Assembly (NCBI RefSeq): GCF_000499845.2
Contig: NC_023759.2
Coordinates: forward strand, 22,501,069 to 22,565,068
From: Phaseolus vulgaris
Taxonomy: Eukaryota > Streptophyta > Magnoliopsida > Fabales > Fabaceae
DNA: 64,000 bases
Direction of reading: 5' to 3'
The position numbers and the translations under genes were made by a program. Shown piece by piece: positions 10,725 through 21,827 of the stretch. The first letter of the stretch is position 1; each line of letters starts with the position of its first letter. The notes under the pieces are model-generated. The model did not search any database and was not told the DNA's origin. It saw nothing but the letters and a program-made list of their open reading frames with translations.

Positions 10725-13700
10725 TAACAAAAACACAGGGAGATAACTGAAAGTTACCATGGAAAATTTAATGCAGAAAATTGTTATCTTAGTAGCTGCT
10801 GCTATTTGACAATTGGCTGTTCATATACTCTTATCAGTTTTTTGGCAATTCATATTTTTCATGTTTGCATTCCTAAAATCTTAATGTACAATGGTAAAAT
10901 CCGTATGATTTTGGTGAAAATTTATTACATCTAACACTTTAAAAATGTCCATCGGTTGTACCACGTGCTTTCTGAAGTTGACAGGTGCAGATTATAGGAT
11001 TTCCAAATTGAATTTGATTAAGAAGAACAATTACACAATGAATTTCATATTAACACTCAGCACTATTTGGAGATACTATTGTTGGTTATTATCTCATCTA
11101 AATTACTATGAAAAAGAGATATTGGGAAATAATTAATTATGAACCAAAATATTAGTGACACGGATTTGAGTGACTATATAGCAGTTTGCCCATTTTTCAT
11201 CTCTGATAAGAATCATAATTCAAGTTTAAAAACATTTGGTTCACCTGTAATTAACAAGCTGTCTCACCAAGTCCATTCTAGCATACAACGATGTCATGAT
11301 TACCAAATTTGTCTTTTCTAAAATGAGGTACTGTTAAAATTTGAACATGCATAATTTAAATATATGTTGTAGCTGAGTGACATTTTCTTTTCCTTTTGTT
11401 TTTGGTGATACAGCAAGAATACATGCAATTTTGTATACAAGGTTAGCATCAAGAAAAAGTTTATTACTGGTCCATTATGATCCCTATTATAATTTGAAGA
11501 AAGTGGCACTCCTTTTCTACCATCATTGGTCCATATGGTTAGCCTAATTTGAAGGCCAATTAAATGCTGTGGACTTGTAGTAAGCAAACCACTTCATTTT
11601 CCACTTTATTGCATAGATGTTGATTTACAATAGAAAGGAGAGAGAACACAAAAATAGAACCCAATGGCTTTAATTATATTTTAGGAACAGGACAAACATA
11701 AATTGCATTGAAGGCAGTGGGATCACATTTGTAATTGGGCAATAACAATGATTTAGTAGGTTGCCCCGTTTAGTCTTCATTTCCTCACTTCTTTCAATCA
11801 ACACTCAACTAAAGAGAAAAATTTCACTCCTATGTTTCTCATGCCCTAATGGAAAACAAACTCTCCTTCTTTCATTCATATTCAAACATTTAATTAAAAG
11901 GTTTCATCTTGGGACTCAACTTTTTGTTAGATAATGATTTTTTTATTTCTTTAAATTTGAGTTTAAGTGTGAATTGTATTAAAAATACTCCTACCCCAAA
12001 TATAGATTAACCTGTTAAATATATTTTCCGTCCTTTAATATAACACAAAATTGATTTTTGTTTATGATCAATAACACATCTCTTGTAATATGTAAATTAT
12101 TAGAATATGTCATTATTTATGTAAAATTGATTCAAATTGAGGTGCACTTCATTACTCATTGAAAGTAGTTGAAGTTGTTAACAGTTTGCAATAAAAAAAT
12201 AATAAAATTTAAAAGAGACTAACAATATTTAAAAAATAACTAATATCCTTTCACGTACAGAAGAATGATTCATTCGAGTCATTTTCATATTACATGTATC
12301 TAGATGATATAAAGTTTGAATCAGAGATGAAAATTAATTTGGTGTTGTAATTATAAGATAATAATATATGATAGAAAAAGAGATGAAATTAAGATTAATG
12401 GAAGTATGAAGGTCTACTTGGCATGGTGTTGTGGTCCCAGGTGTGGAGTTTGTCTTTTGTTTTGCAGAAAAGTGAAGGCATATTCATGAGGATCTAACAA
12501 ATGCAACTTATCTTATTTCACATGACAGCCATGCAATGTTAGGTAAAAATTATAATAGCAATGAAGCAAACAGATTTATTACTGGTGGGAATTTTCACAC
12601 CATTAGCATTTATTTTCACTTAATTATTGTGATAATTTAAAGATAGATTATTGAATTATGTTTCTTATACTGGATTTTGCAGTTAAATACGTGTGCAAGT
12701 GTAGTAACCTAACTGGTTCAATTCTCATTAAAACATTGCATCTCTATCATAAATCTATTATCTCCTACTACCAATTCAATTTTTTAAAACTTAAATCCTT
12801 CATTAGAAAAGAGACAGGAACTGATATTCTATTTTCTTCGTAAATTATTACAAAGATTTATACATTTTTTGTTCCGCACTTAGATTTTTAAGATGCAGAA
12901 ATGTTGAAACAGGCATGGCCTATTTTTTGTCAAACAAGTTTCTTATATTTAAAAAATAATATTTGTGACACGTGTACATTTAATCTAAATAATTAAATAG
13001 TGTACTCCTCCTTCAAGATACTATAACACCGTTAAAAAAATAATAGTTTTGCGATGAAAAAAAGAAAAGAAAAAACATCGGTTACACTTATATCTCTTTA
13101 ACTAGTGATTTATCATCTCGAACGTAAGAATAGATTAATTATATATAAATATGTTTTAAATTTAATTTAACTTTTTTTATAAAATCAATTTCTTAGTTAA
13201 ATTCACAATTTATTATATCTAGTTGATATAACATCTTCGTAACATATTAAAGACTTGATATTTCAAATATAAAAATAAATATTTATGAGTTATGTGATTT
13301 AAAAAACAAAATAAATCAACTAAATTATGATAATATAAACTCTAATATCATATTCAAATGTAGACTTTAAATTTATAAGTCTAACTTTATAAAACTTGTT
13401 ATTAATAAGATGAAGTGTTACATCCAAATATTATAACTTGATCATATTTTGATAAATGTGAATCTCCACCACGTTTAACTAGTTGAGAAACTCCATAATT
13501 TTTATTTCACATTTTACAAAGTTATCTAAAGGGTGAAAATGGAAGTTAAACGTGAATCATATAATTATAGCTTCATCCTTTTCAAAAGTACATTAGATCA
13601 CGTTTCAACACTACTTTTGCAGAAGTAATTACGTGTACCTAGCTATGTTGATTCATTGTTAAAAGATGAACACAATTTTCAAATTAGTATCCATCAACCA

Positions 13701-14013
13701 CTTTTTTCTTTTTTTGGAATGAATGGGAGGTGAGAAACCAACTCTGTGACCATGAAAATAAAATAAATAAAAGAGAGTGACTTGGGAGAGGGGAAATCAT
13801 ATTTATTCCTAGATATACTTGTTTTTTTTTTCTATAATGTTTTCTTCAGAAGTTGAAACTGTATCATTGAACTATTTTCAAATATTACTTTAGGATTAAG
13901 GTGACGTTTAATGTATAGTAAAACAAAAATGAGGTATACACACATTGTCTAAAAGGTTTTTCTTTGATTATGAATTTGTCATTTCAGAGATATTCATTCA
14001 TCTTTTGTTAATC
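10725..14013. other. AT-rich intergenic region
   Basis: No supported gene. Several short open frames (for example 10945-11136, 11139-11321, 11318-11587 minus, 12658-12843) lack recognisable domains and have AT-driven composition. No transposon termini were recognised. Confidence 0.6.
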
Positions 14014-14794
14014 CTAAAAAAAAATTATTAAATAAAAATTAATTTTAGAGACAAAAAATAATTAATTACTTAAATTAGAAATCATTTTAGAGACTACAAA
14101 AATTATTAGTTTCTATAATAGTTTCTATTATTGATAAATAGTTTCTAAATTGGTATCTAATTAACTATCAAGGTTTTTGCTACCAAATTTAGAATCTAAA
14201 TAATTGGTAGTTAAAACCTTAGTAGCTAATTAGATATCAACTTAGAAACTATTTATCAATAATAAAAACTAATTTAGAAACCAATAATTTTTTTAGTTTC
14301 TAAAATAGTCTCTAATTTAGTCAATACACTACAAGAAAATCATGAAATAGAAACCAATTTCTAGAAACCAAAATAATTAGTTGCAATAGTAACTAAATTA
14401 GAGACCATTTTAGAAACTAAAAAGAAATTTGGTTTCTAAATTAGTTTCTATTATTTTCTATTATTGTTAAATAGTTTCTAAATTGGTATCTAATTAGCAA
14501 CCAAGGTTTTAGAGACTAAATTTAGAAACTAAATAATTGGTATCTAAAACCTTAGTTGCTAATTAGATACCAATTTAGAAACTATTTAACAATAATAGAA
14601 AATAATATAAACTAATTTAGAAACCAATTTTTTTTTTAGTTTCTAAAATAGTCTCTATTTTAGTCTCTATTGTAACTAATTATTTTGGTCTCTAAAAATT
14701 GGTTTCTATTTCATGATTTTCTTGTAGTGATATATAACTACTAATTATTTTTTGTCTCTAAAATTGATTTTTATTTAGTGATTTTCTTATAGTG
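14014..14794. mobile_element. Older CACTA-type foldback MITE, interrupted by a younger copy
   Basis: The outer halves (14014-14323 and 14733-14794) carry diverged versions of the repeat seen in the inner element: TAAAAATTAATTTTAGAGAC on the left, and on the right its partner ending GATTTTCTTATAGTG. Between them sits the well-defined inner MITE. The left end is degenerate, so the exact boundary and any target duplication are unclear. Confidence 0.65.
14327..14729. mobile_element. Palindromic CACTA-ended MITE (403 bp), nested
   Basis: It begins CACTACAAGAAAATCATG and ends CATGATTTTCTTGTAGTG, flanked by a 3-bp ATA duplication (14324-14326 and 14730-14732). Almost the whole length is an imperfect inverted repeat rich in TTTCTAAATT/AATTTAGAAA blocks. 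It has no coding capacity. The ends and the 3-bp duplication point to mobilisation by a CACTA (En/Spm) transposase. It inserted into an older relative. Confidence 0.9.
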
Positions 14795-15090
14795 TATAAC
14801 TTGAAAACAATCTTTAATAAATATGATTGCGTATAATCAAAGTTGTACATTTGCAATTGAAGAATTGTTGAACTAAAGAGAGAAGAAGAGGTGATTGTAG
14901 GAAGAAGTAGGTGTGTAACTATTAGATCAAATGAAAACAAGAACAAAGTCCAACAAATTTTTCGCATGTTGTCATGTAACCACAAAAGAAAAATGTTTAT
15001 AATATCTTTGTTTTATTTATCAACAAAGAATTGATTGAATAAAATTGAGTATTTAAGGCATATCATAACACTTTTATAAAAAAAAACTAC

Positions 15091-15318
15091 TGATAAGTGT
15101 CGGAATATTTCATATTAAGATACAGACACTTATGGATATTAATTGATAAAATAACTATATTATAATCCCTAATTTTTGAATTTAAACCTTTTTACATATT
15201 TTGTGATTATAATTTGAATAAGAATGATTCATTCCCAAATTTGTATTAATTTCATAATTTTATGGAAAAACAGAGATGAAAGGGTAAAAGGAGAATATAT
15301 AAAGCTAAAAAGGGAAAG
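15091..15318 (+). mobile_element. LTR fragment, TGATAAGTGTC family
   Basis: The segment starting TGATAAGTGTCGG closely resembles the LTR start at 63585. Both contain TTTCATATTAA, ATAATCCCTAATTT, CCTTTTTACAT and TTTGAATAAGA in the same order. It stops near 15318, where Mutator-like coding sequence begins. No internal region or partner LTR is visible, so it is a solo or truncated LTR. Confidence 0.65.
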
Positions 15319-16440
15319 TTGTCAGATATTTACTGGGAATCAGAACAATTGGACAATGTGGAGGAAGTTGAAGAAGGTGATGATGAGGATATAAGTACTA
15401 ATGGTCAATTTTCATATTTTAAACTGCCCAAGAACATGACAGATTTCTCGTGGGATATAGGTACATATTTTACAAACAAGGAAACATTCAAAGATGCCAT
15501 AAGATGTTATGTTGTCCATTCAGGGAGGAATTTAAAAACAATAAAAAATGATAATAGGAGAGTTCGGGTGAAGTGTAGTGCAGTCCAAGGACAATGTCAG
15601 TGGTAAGCATATTATGGGTACTTACCTTCAACAAGTTCTTGACAATTAAGGGAAATATATGATGAACATACTTGTAGTCAACAATTTAAGGTTTATTTGT
15701 TGAGTACCAAATGGTTAAGTGGGAGATTGAAGTCTTCTTAAGTCAAAATTTCAAGATCAAAAGTAATGATGTACGGAATAAAGTTGTATAAAAATGGAAC
15801 ACCAATATAACTAAGTCAAAGACACAAATGGCAATGTCAATAGCATTGAAGAATGTCCATGCTTCATACCAGGAGCAGTATAAACTAATTTACAACTATA
15901 CCCATGAGCTTTTGTGTTCAAACCCGGGCTCCACAACTAAAGTCAAAGTTGAAGACATTAATGGGATGAAAGTGTTTAAGATATTTTAAGTTCGCTTAAA
16001 GGCCTGCAAGGATAGTTTTATATCCTATATGCCCATCGTTGCTTTGGATGGATGATTTTTTAAGGGATATTATGGCGGTGAATTGTTAACAGCAATGAGA
16101 GACCCAAATGAACAAATGCTGCTAGCATATGTTGTGGTGGAGGTTGAATGCAAGATACATGACCTGGTTTTTGCAACTTTTAATTGAATTGAGGGAGCAA
16201 ATGTATGTGATGGCAAGACTTTCACGTTTGATCAACAAAAGGTATGTAGCAATTGTCCATTTTTGATGTTTTTGTTTATATTTTTCATGTAACTTTTGTA
16301 TCTATCATTTTTTACAGGATTTGTTTCTTGTCATTCAAGAGCTATACCTAGAGCATACCAACGCTTTTGAGTTTGACATCTATACTTCAACTTCAGAAAA
16401 AGATTCATAAGTAAAAAATTGAAAAGTTTAATGTGGAGGG
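15319..16440 (+). pseudogene. Decayed Mutator-like (MULE) transposase
   Basis: The first open frame (15319-15606) gives an acidic leader and then the MULE N-terminal DNA-binding region: FTNKETFKDAIRCYVVHSGR and RVRVKCSAVQGQCQW. After a stop the translation continues with DEHTCSQQFKV, then LCSNPGSTTKVKVED, then IVALDG followed by FFKGYYGGELLTAMRDPNEQ, the catalytic-domain start. Further on, HLYFNFRKRF appears after several stops. The order and spacing match MuDR-type transposases, whose DDE domain catalyses cut-and-paste transposition. Multiple stops and frameshifts show it is dead. A CACTA-type MITE fragment truncates it at about 16440. Confidence 0.75.
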
Positions 16441-16446
16441 CAACAA

Positions 16447-16667
16447 GCAACCAAGGTTTTTGCTACCAAATTTAGAAACTAAATAATTGGTAGTTAAAAC
16501 CTTGGTTGCTAATTAGATACCAATTTAGAAACTATTTAACAATAATATAAACTAATTTAGAAACCATTTTTTTTTAGTTTCTAAAATGGTCTCTAATTTA
16601 GTTACTATTGCAACTAATTATTTTGGTCTCTAAAAATTGGTTTCTATTTCATGATTTTCTTATAGTG
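16447..16667. mobile_element. Truncated CACTA-type MITE copy
   Basis: This matches the right half of the 14327 and 18316 elements, from GCAACCAAGGTTTTTGC to the end CATGATTTTCTTATAGTG. The left arm is missing where it joins the MULE relic. The terminal CTTGTAGTG is mutated to CTTATAGTG. Confidence 0.75.
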
Positions 16668-17339
16668 ATCCATCTCAATTAGGTTCATCTTAACGATGTC
16701 CAACCCAACCCCCTCCACCATTTTCTCCTACTCAGTCACGTTCCCAACCAACACCTTCAGAAACACCTCAAGCATCTCATAACATTAAGGACCACAAGTT
16801 TAACATTGGGAAAACCCAAAACCAAAATAAAGCTAAAAAAATAGGAGGGGATGCAGTTGAAAGCCCTGAATGATTTGAAACAACAACGTTTTTATGACAA
16901 TGTATTTTAAAACTTATTATTCAAGGGTGATATTTATGTATTTTGGAAGTACATTTATGTTTTCTGGTGTACAATACAATTGTAATTTAGATTTACTAAT
17001 TTTTGGTGTATGGTAAATGAGTTTGCTTCTTTTCTTTGCTTCATTAATTCATTTTATATTACTAAAATTGCCTATCATTAAAATTCATTTTACATTACAT
17101 AATAATGAAATTAAATTTAGGAAAAACATCAAATAATCATTCATTTCTTGAACTACTACACATTACATAGTACTAAAATAAAATTTGGGAAAAAATTCAT
17201 TGCATTAAGTCATTACATCAAAATCGCATTAAGTCATTACATCAAAATCCCAAAAGAGACATATAGCTCATGGGAATTTTAACTAAATTGACAACATTAT
17301 AATGTTAATTACAACAAAACACACTTATACTAACAACAT
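16668..17339. other. Intergenic, possible transposon remnant
   Basis: No gene supported. A Ser/Thr/Pro-rich stretch (16680-16860) resembles the low-complexity tail often found after MULE transposases, but has no clean frame. A short direct repeat of GCATTAAGTCATTACATCAAAATC occurs in tandem at about 17203-17250. Confidence 0.4.
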
Positions 17340-17640
17340 CTTAATCCATTTTCTGGACATATTCACACATTTTCTAGAGTACAAATCGTGTTGCTTTGTC
17401 TAACAATAATTGCATCCTTTTCATTGTTAACGTCTTCAACGCACCATTTGAAGAATTTACAACCCAGGACTATGCCACTCCTACTTTTTTTTTAGAAAAC
17501 CATATAAATCAAAACTATCAATACATCTAATTTTATACTTTGGACAACCCCAAAATTGCTTCCCACCATTTTTGTACAGTTGCTACTGTTTTCAAAACAG
17601 CAAAATCCCTAGACACTCCTACTCCCACCATCATGACCAG
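17340..17640 (-). pseudogene. GRF-type zinc finger protein remnant
   Basis: On the minus strand, pieces in different frames read AVLKTVATVQ, then NGGKQFWGCPKYKI, then GCKFFKWCVEDV. This is the order of a GRF zinc finger, in which GR-F-GCP and C-FF-W blocks coordinate zinc and bind nucleic acid. Small GRF proteins are common near, and within, plant MULE-type elements. The frame changes and stops show it is not functional. Confidence 0.5.
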
Positions 17641-17674
17641 AATTACAGCGGTTACACACTCTCGTCCAATTACA

Positions 17675-17883
17675 AACTAATTAGATTATAAAGTTAGTAG
17701 ATAAAATTTTGGTAGCTAATTAAATACCAATTTAGAAACTCTTTATTAATAGCAGAAACTACTTTAGATCCCGATAATTTTTTTATTCTCTAAAATAGTA
17801 TCTAATTTAGTTAATATAATGATTAATTACTTTTGTCTCTAAAATTAGTCTCTATTTAATTATTTAATGACTTTCTTGTAGTG
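17675..17883. mobile_element. Truncated, diverged CACTA-type MITE copy
   Basis: Carries the right-arm blocks of the family (GGTAGCTAATTAAATACC, CAATTTAGAAACTCTTTATT, GTCTCTAAAATTAG) and ends GACTTTCTTGTAGTG. The left arm is absent. More diverged than the 18316 copy. Confidence 0.7.
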
Positions 17884-18315
17884 AATATTTTCAATAGATT
17901 TTGTATTTGAAGACAATAATAGTAAAATCATCACTTTTATTATCAAAATTTAATTTTCACTACACCTAAAATTGGCATCTTCATGTAGTAGATTTTTACA
18001 TGGTCTTGTGGTATTCTTTATAAGTTTTCAAGAATCTTGGTACATATTGAGTTATAGCATGTTTTAAATGTGGAGTTTGGTAATCAATTTTTTTTGTTAA
18101 GATAGTAAATCAATACCAATTAAATTGTGGTTATTGAAACTAGATGTAGATTTGAATATAAATAAACCACTATACAAATTTCTACCTTATCTTCTTACTC
18201 TCCATTTTAAGTTCTTTATATTTTTTTCGTTTATCTATTATAGTTATCTTTAATATTCTAAACTCCTCAATCAAGTCCTACAATAAGATTTTATAAGAAT
18301 TTATTAATCAACTAA

Positions 18316-18695
18316 CACTACAATAAAATCATGAAATAAAAACTAATTTTAGAGACAAAAAACAATTTGTTGTTATACTGACTAAATTAGAGACCATTTT
18401 AGGGACTAAATAAATTTTTTGTTTCTAAATTAGTTTCCATTATTGTTAAATGGTTTCTAAATTGGTATCTAATTAGCAACCAAAGTTTTTGCTACCAAAT
18501 TTAGAATCTAAATAATTGGTAGTTAAAACCTTGGTAGCTAATTAGATACCAATTTAGAAACTATTTAACAATAATAGAAACTAATTTAGAAACCAATTTT
18601 TTTAGTTTCTAAAATGGTCTCTAATTTAGTTACTATTGTAACTAATTATTTTGGTCTCTAAAAATTGGTTTCTATTTCATTATTTTCTTGTAGTG
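18316..18695. mobile_element. Palindromic CACTA-ended MITE (380 bp)
   Basis: Starts CACTACAATAAAATCATG and ends TTATTTTCTTGTAGTG, with a TAA target duplication (18313-18315 and 18696-18698). The interior is the same inverted-repeat family as 14327-14729. Four bases after its end the large LTR retrotransposon was inserted. The MITE was therefore there first. Confidence 0.88.
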
Positions 18696-18699
18696 TAAG

Positions 18700-19590
18700 T
18701 GTACCGCCCTGGTAGTCGGAAGTAATGACGTGGCATCAAGCTATTGTATAGGCGTGTTGATGGGACACCTGGCTGGCGGAAGGGAAGGAAGTCGGGGGGC
18801 TCGTGTAGTCGCCAGTTATTAAGTTGGCGTGATCCGAGCTCCAGCATACCTAAACCGGCGGTGACCAGGTTGAAGATGAAGTCGCCAGATGTGAACCCGG
18901 GCGACCAAGTGATCAGAGATCGCCGAAACAGGGACATCGCCAAAGATGAAGTCAGATAGCCTTTCCCAGCGGGCCAGAGGATGAGCTCGGGAGATGGCCC
19001 CCTTGAACGTACACGGTGAAGCAAGAAGAGTAGATCATGAAGGCGGCCGGCGAGACCACAGGGAAGGTGTGTACGAAGGCACCCGAACTCGCCACCCAGA
19101 AGAGATCACGCTCCAAGGCAATTATGCACTGAGTTGTGTCATGCATAAGTAACTTAGCCAAAATCCTGAAGAGTAAGAAGTGGCGCCCAAGTCAAGGATG
19201 CTCCAGATGATAGCACGTGTACAGCTGGATGCGAGCCACGTGTCCAGATGTGTAACTGCCAGGAGAGAGAAAGTGCCCAGGTATATAAGAGTTTCCAACG
19301 AACTTTGAGGTACGCACGCGTTTAGATTGCTTCTTTACAACTGCGAGAACGAGAGTACGCTGAGAGAGAACTTTGCACGGTTCCTTTAGAGTCTTTGAGT
19401 TTTTCTCTTAGTAATTGGTGGTTTAGTCGCTGACTTGGGCGTCGGAGCGTGATCGGCCGCAGCGGCGCCGTTCTGTCTTTTGCAGGTTCTTGAGGTGAAT
19501 CACAGTGAAAGACGGAGGCTAACATGGTGCAGAAGTCGATCCAAGTTTGACGAGGCAAGGCTCCAGCGTTCTGGTCAACAGGCAGGATCA
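18700..19590 (+). repeat. 5' LTR
   Basis: TG...CA bounded, 891 bp, near-identical to 29906-30796. A TATA box (TATATAAG, about 19282-19289) in CAGGTATATAAGAG would place transcription start near 19310, giving the usual U3-R-U5 order. Short open frames inside are repeated in both LTRs and are not genes. Confidence 0.93.
19282..19289 (+). promoter_or_regulatory. LTR TATA box
   Basis: TATATAAG lies about 300 bp before the LTR end, the only good TATA in this GC-rich LTR. It is conserved in the 3' LTR at about 30488-30495. It probably drives the genomic RNA of the element. Confidence 0.6.
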
Positions 19591-19612
19591 TCAGGCGCCT
19601 ACCGTGGGGCCG
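19591..19612 (+). other. Primer binding site region (degenerate)
   Basis: Directly after the LTR comes GGCGCCTACCGTGGGG. The related element at 62.4 kb has TGGCGCCCACCGTGGG in the same place, which begins with the TGG expected opposite a tRNA CCA end. Here the TGG is altered to AGG and one base of the core is changed. I could not assign the tRNA species with confidence. Confidence 0.55.
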
Positions 19613-19967
19613 TGTAAAACCTGTTCCCATCCACAGCGTGAGTTCTTGGAGGTTTCTGCGGTTTCTGTTTGGTTGTGTGCTGGTGCAACCATTTTCCACC
19701 GTTCGTTTGAGTTTTTGTTCGGTGAGGTGAGATTTTCTGCTGCTTACGCGAGTTTTAATCGGTGAGATCTGAGTTCTGTTGATCGTTTGGATTTTCGTGG
19801 AAGAAGCGTTGGTTCTTGGTGGAGTTGTGAGTTTCTGTGAAGGTTTTCTGTTGAGGTGTGTTCTTGAGGTTTTTCGAAGTTTCGCGAGTTTCTGACCGAT
19901 TGATCGCTGAATCGATCGTCGCTGAAGAAGGTGTTGTTCATCGCTCTCTGTGGTTTGTCAAGTTTTC
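19613..19967 (+). other. Untranslated leader of the Tat element
   Basis: About 355 bp between the PBS and the gag ATG, rich in GTTTTC/TTCTG/GAGTTT motifs. It should carry packaging and translation signals of the genomic RNA. No coding sequence is supported. Confidence 0.5.
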
Positions 19968-21827
19968 ATGAGAAAGATGAGAAGCAACCGTTCAAGTCCA
20001 GTTGCGCCCGTTGCTGCTGAAGGCGCCATGACTATGGCGCAGATGGTGGAAATCATGCGTTCGCTGCAGGCGAATGTGGAAGCCTCGCGCATAGAGCAGG
20101 CAAAAATGCACGTGGACCTGGTCGCCTCTCAGGCCAGGAATGAAGAGCTCAGCAGAGTTACTGAAGAATTGCGCCAAGCTCTTCAGGAGCAGCGAGGGCG
20201 CCCAGTCACTGAAGAGGTCGCGCCGTCGACGCCGCCTCGCGTTTTTCCCATGCCTTTCGCTCAAGCGATTACAGACACGCCTATCCCCGCCAGTGTGGTA
20301 CCTGTGAAGGCTGTTTTTACCGGTGTGGAAGACCTTGAGGCACATCTCACCACGTTCCATACGCAGATGATGTTTTCAGGAGGGTCAGATGCTGTGTATT
20401 GTAAGATGTTCGTGAGCACACTCCAGGGGACGGCGCTGGAATGGTTTGTGAGCCTGCCTACAGGTCACATAACCAACTTCCAACAGTTTTCGAAGATCTT
20501 CGTCGAGCAGTACATCGTGAACAAGGCACCGCCCAGGGTGTCTTATGATTTGTTCGACATAAGGCAGTATCAGGGAGAGTCCCTCAGGGACTACCTGAAT
20601 CGTTTTGGGGCGCAGATGGTCCGCTCGCCAGCCAAAGACGAAGAAATGCTGGTCTACGCGTTCAAGAAGGGCGTGCTGCCGGGACCATTCTGCGAGGCAT
20701 TGATCAGGGCTCACCCCGCCACATTTGCTGAGGTCAGGCGACTTGCGGTGGCCCACATCGCCGATGAAAGTGAGGTCGCCGAGAAGAGAGGAAGCGTGGC
20801 TCCTGCTAGGCCACGTGCCCAAACCAGGATCCAGCCACAGAGGGTGCTGGAGACAGCGGCGGCCAAGAGGGATCAGAGGACTCGCCATCCTTATGATCCA
20901 AGGAAGAACAAGGGCAGGGGCCCAGGGCGCCCTCAACCAGCACGCCGGGAGTACAATCGCCCGCCGAAGCACAAGTTTGTCATGGGATTGGCGGACCTGA
21001 TCGCCATTCCCAATATATCAGCTAGGCTGAAGGTGCCCGAGAAGGTGGGCGACAAGGTGTTGGGACCAAAGCCAGACGCCTGGTGCGAGTTCCACCAGGG
21101 CTTTGGCCACACCGTGGACTCATGCTTGGCTTTAGGATACCAGCTCGACGATCTGGTCAAGAGCGGGTTCCTAAATGATTACTTGCTGGATAGAAGGACG
21201 GGGGGCGCGTCGAGCTCCCAACCAGCAGGTGGTGAGGCTCAGCAGCATGAGATGCCCACCCACGGAGAGATCCACACCATTGCAGGAGGTTTCTCGGGTG
21301 GTGGATGCACCGCGTCACAGAGGAAGAGGTATGCGAGGTCTGTGATGACGGTGGATATGTTTGAGGACCACTCGCCGGATGTGGACATTACGTTCACAAA
21401 GCGAGATCTTCGGGACGTTGTGCCTCACGACAACAACCCCATAGTAATATCGCTGATTACGGCGGGAAGGAAGGTCCACAGGGTTCTGGTGGACCAAGGA
21501 AGCTCGGCGGACGTGATGTTCTGGCTGACTTTCACGCAGTTGGAGCTACCCCTTGACCAGCTGAGGCCCTATGGAGGGTGCTTGTATGGCTTCGCTGGTG
21601 ATCAGGTGGAGGTCAGGGGGTATATTGAGTTGAGGACTACGTTTACGGATGAGGCGGGCTCGAGAACAGAGAAAATCAAGTACCTTGTCGTGAACGCTCC
21701 TTCAGCATACAACATTCTGTTGGGAAGACCCACGCTCAACAGAATAGGCGCTATACCCTCGACCCGGCACATGAAGGTAAAGCTGTCATCTATGGAGGGG
21801 GTGGTGATCACCATCAAATCCGACTAG
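19968..21827 (+). CDS. Gag plus aspartic protease of the Tat element
   Basis: Starts at ATG 19968 (the upstream open frame begins with GTG) and gives about 619 aa before TAG 21825-21827. A charged coiled-coil-like N terminus is followed by the retrotransposon gag domain at about residues 115-267 (VFTGVEDLEAHL, ALEWFVSLP, YQGESLRDYLNRF). A zinc-knuckle-like motif C-x2-H-x4-H-x4-C follows at 373-386. The retropepsin-like protease has VLVDQGSSADVMF with its Asp at about 509, and ILLGRP downstream. Gag forms the particle and protease processes the polyprotein. The stop at 21825 is in the same frame as pol, with no frameshift between. Related elements appear to read through this junction as one polyprotein, so the TAG is probably a point mutation; programmed readthrough is the alternative. 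Confidence 0.88.
   Translation: MRKMRSNRSSPVAPVAAEGAMTMAQMVEIMRSLQANVEASRIEQAKMHVDLVASQARNEELSRVTEELRQALQEQRGRPVTEEVAPSTPPRVFPMPFAQAITDTPIPASVVPVKAVFTGVEDLEAHLTTFHTQMMFSGGSDAVYCKMFVSTLQGTALEWFVSLPTGHITNFQQFSKIFVEQYIVNKAPPRVSYDLFDIRQYQGESLRDYLNRFGAQMVRSPAKDEEMLVYAFKKGVLPGPFCEALIRAHPATFAEVRRLAVAHIADESEVAEKRGSVAPARPRAQTRIQPQRVLETAAAKRDQRTRHPYDPRKNKGRGPGRPQPARREYNRPPKHKFVMGLADLIAIPNISARLKVPEKVGDKVLGPKPDAWCEFHQGFGHTVDSCLALGYQLDDLVKSGFLNDYLLDRRTGGASSSQPAGGEAQQHEMPTHGEIHTIAGGFSGGGCTASQRKRYARSVMTVDMFEDHSPDVDITFTKRDLRDVVPHDNNPIVISLITAGRKVHRVLVDQGSSADVMFWLTFTQLELPLDQLRPYGGCLYGFAGDQVEVRGYIELRTTFTDEAGSRTEKIKYLVVNAPSAYNILLGRPTLNRIGAIPSTRHMKVKLSSMEGVVITIKSD

Noticed and set aside
18744..18959. Open frame inside the 5' LTR, also at 29950 in the 3' LTR
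   Set aside because: It exists in both LTRs only because they are copies; no domain.
19322..19941. Minus-strand open frames across the LTR end and leader
   Set aside because: Overlap LTR regulatory sequence and the PBS; no domain.
20385..20972. 195-codon minus-strand frame opposite gag
   Set aside because: Shadow of the gag domain, which is clearly coding on the plus strand.
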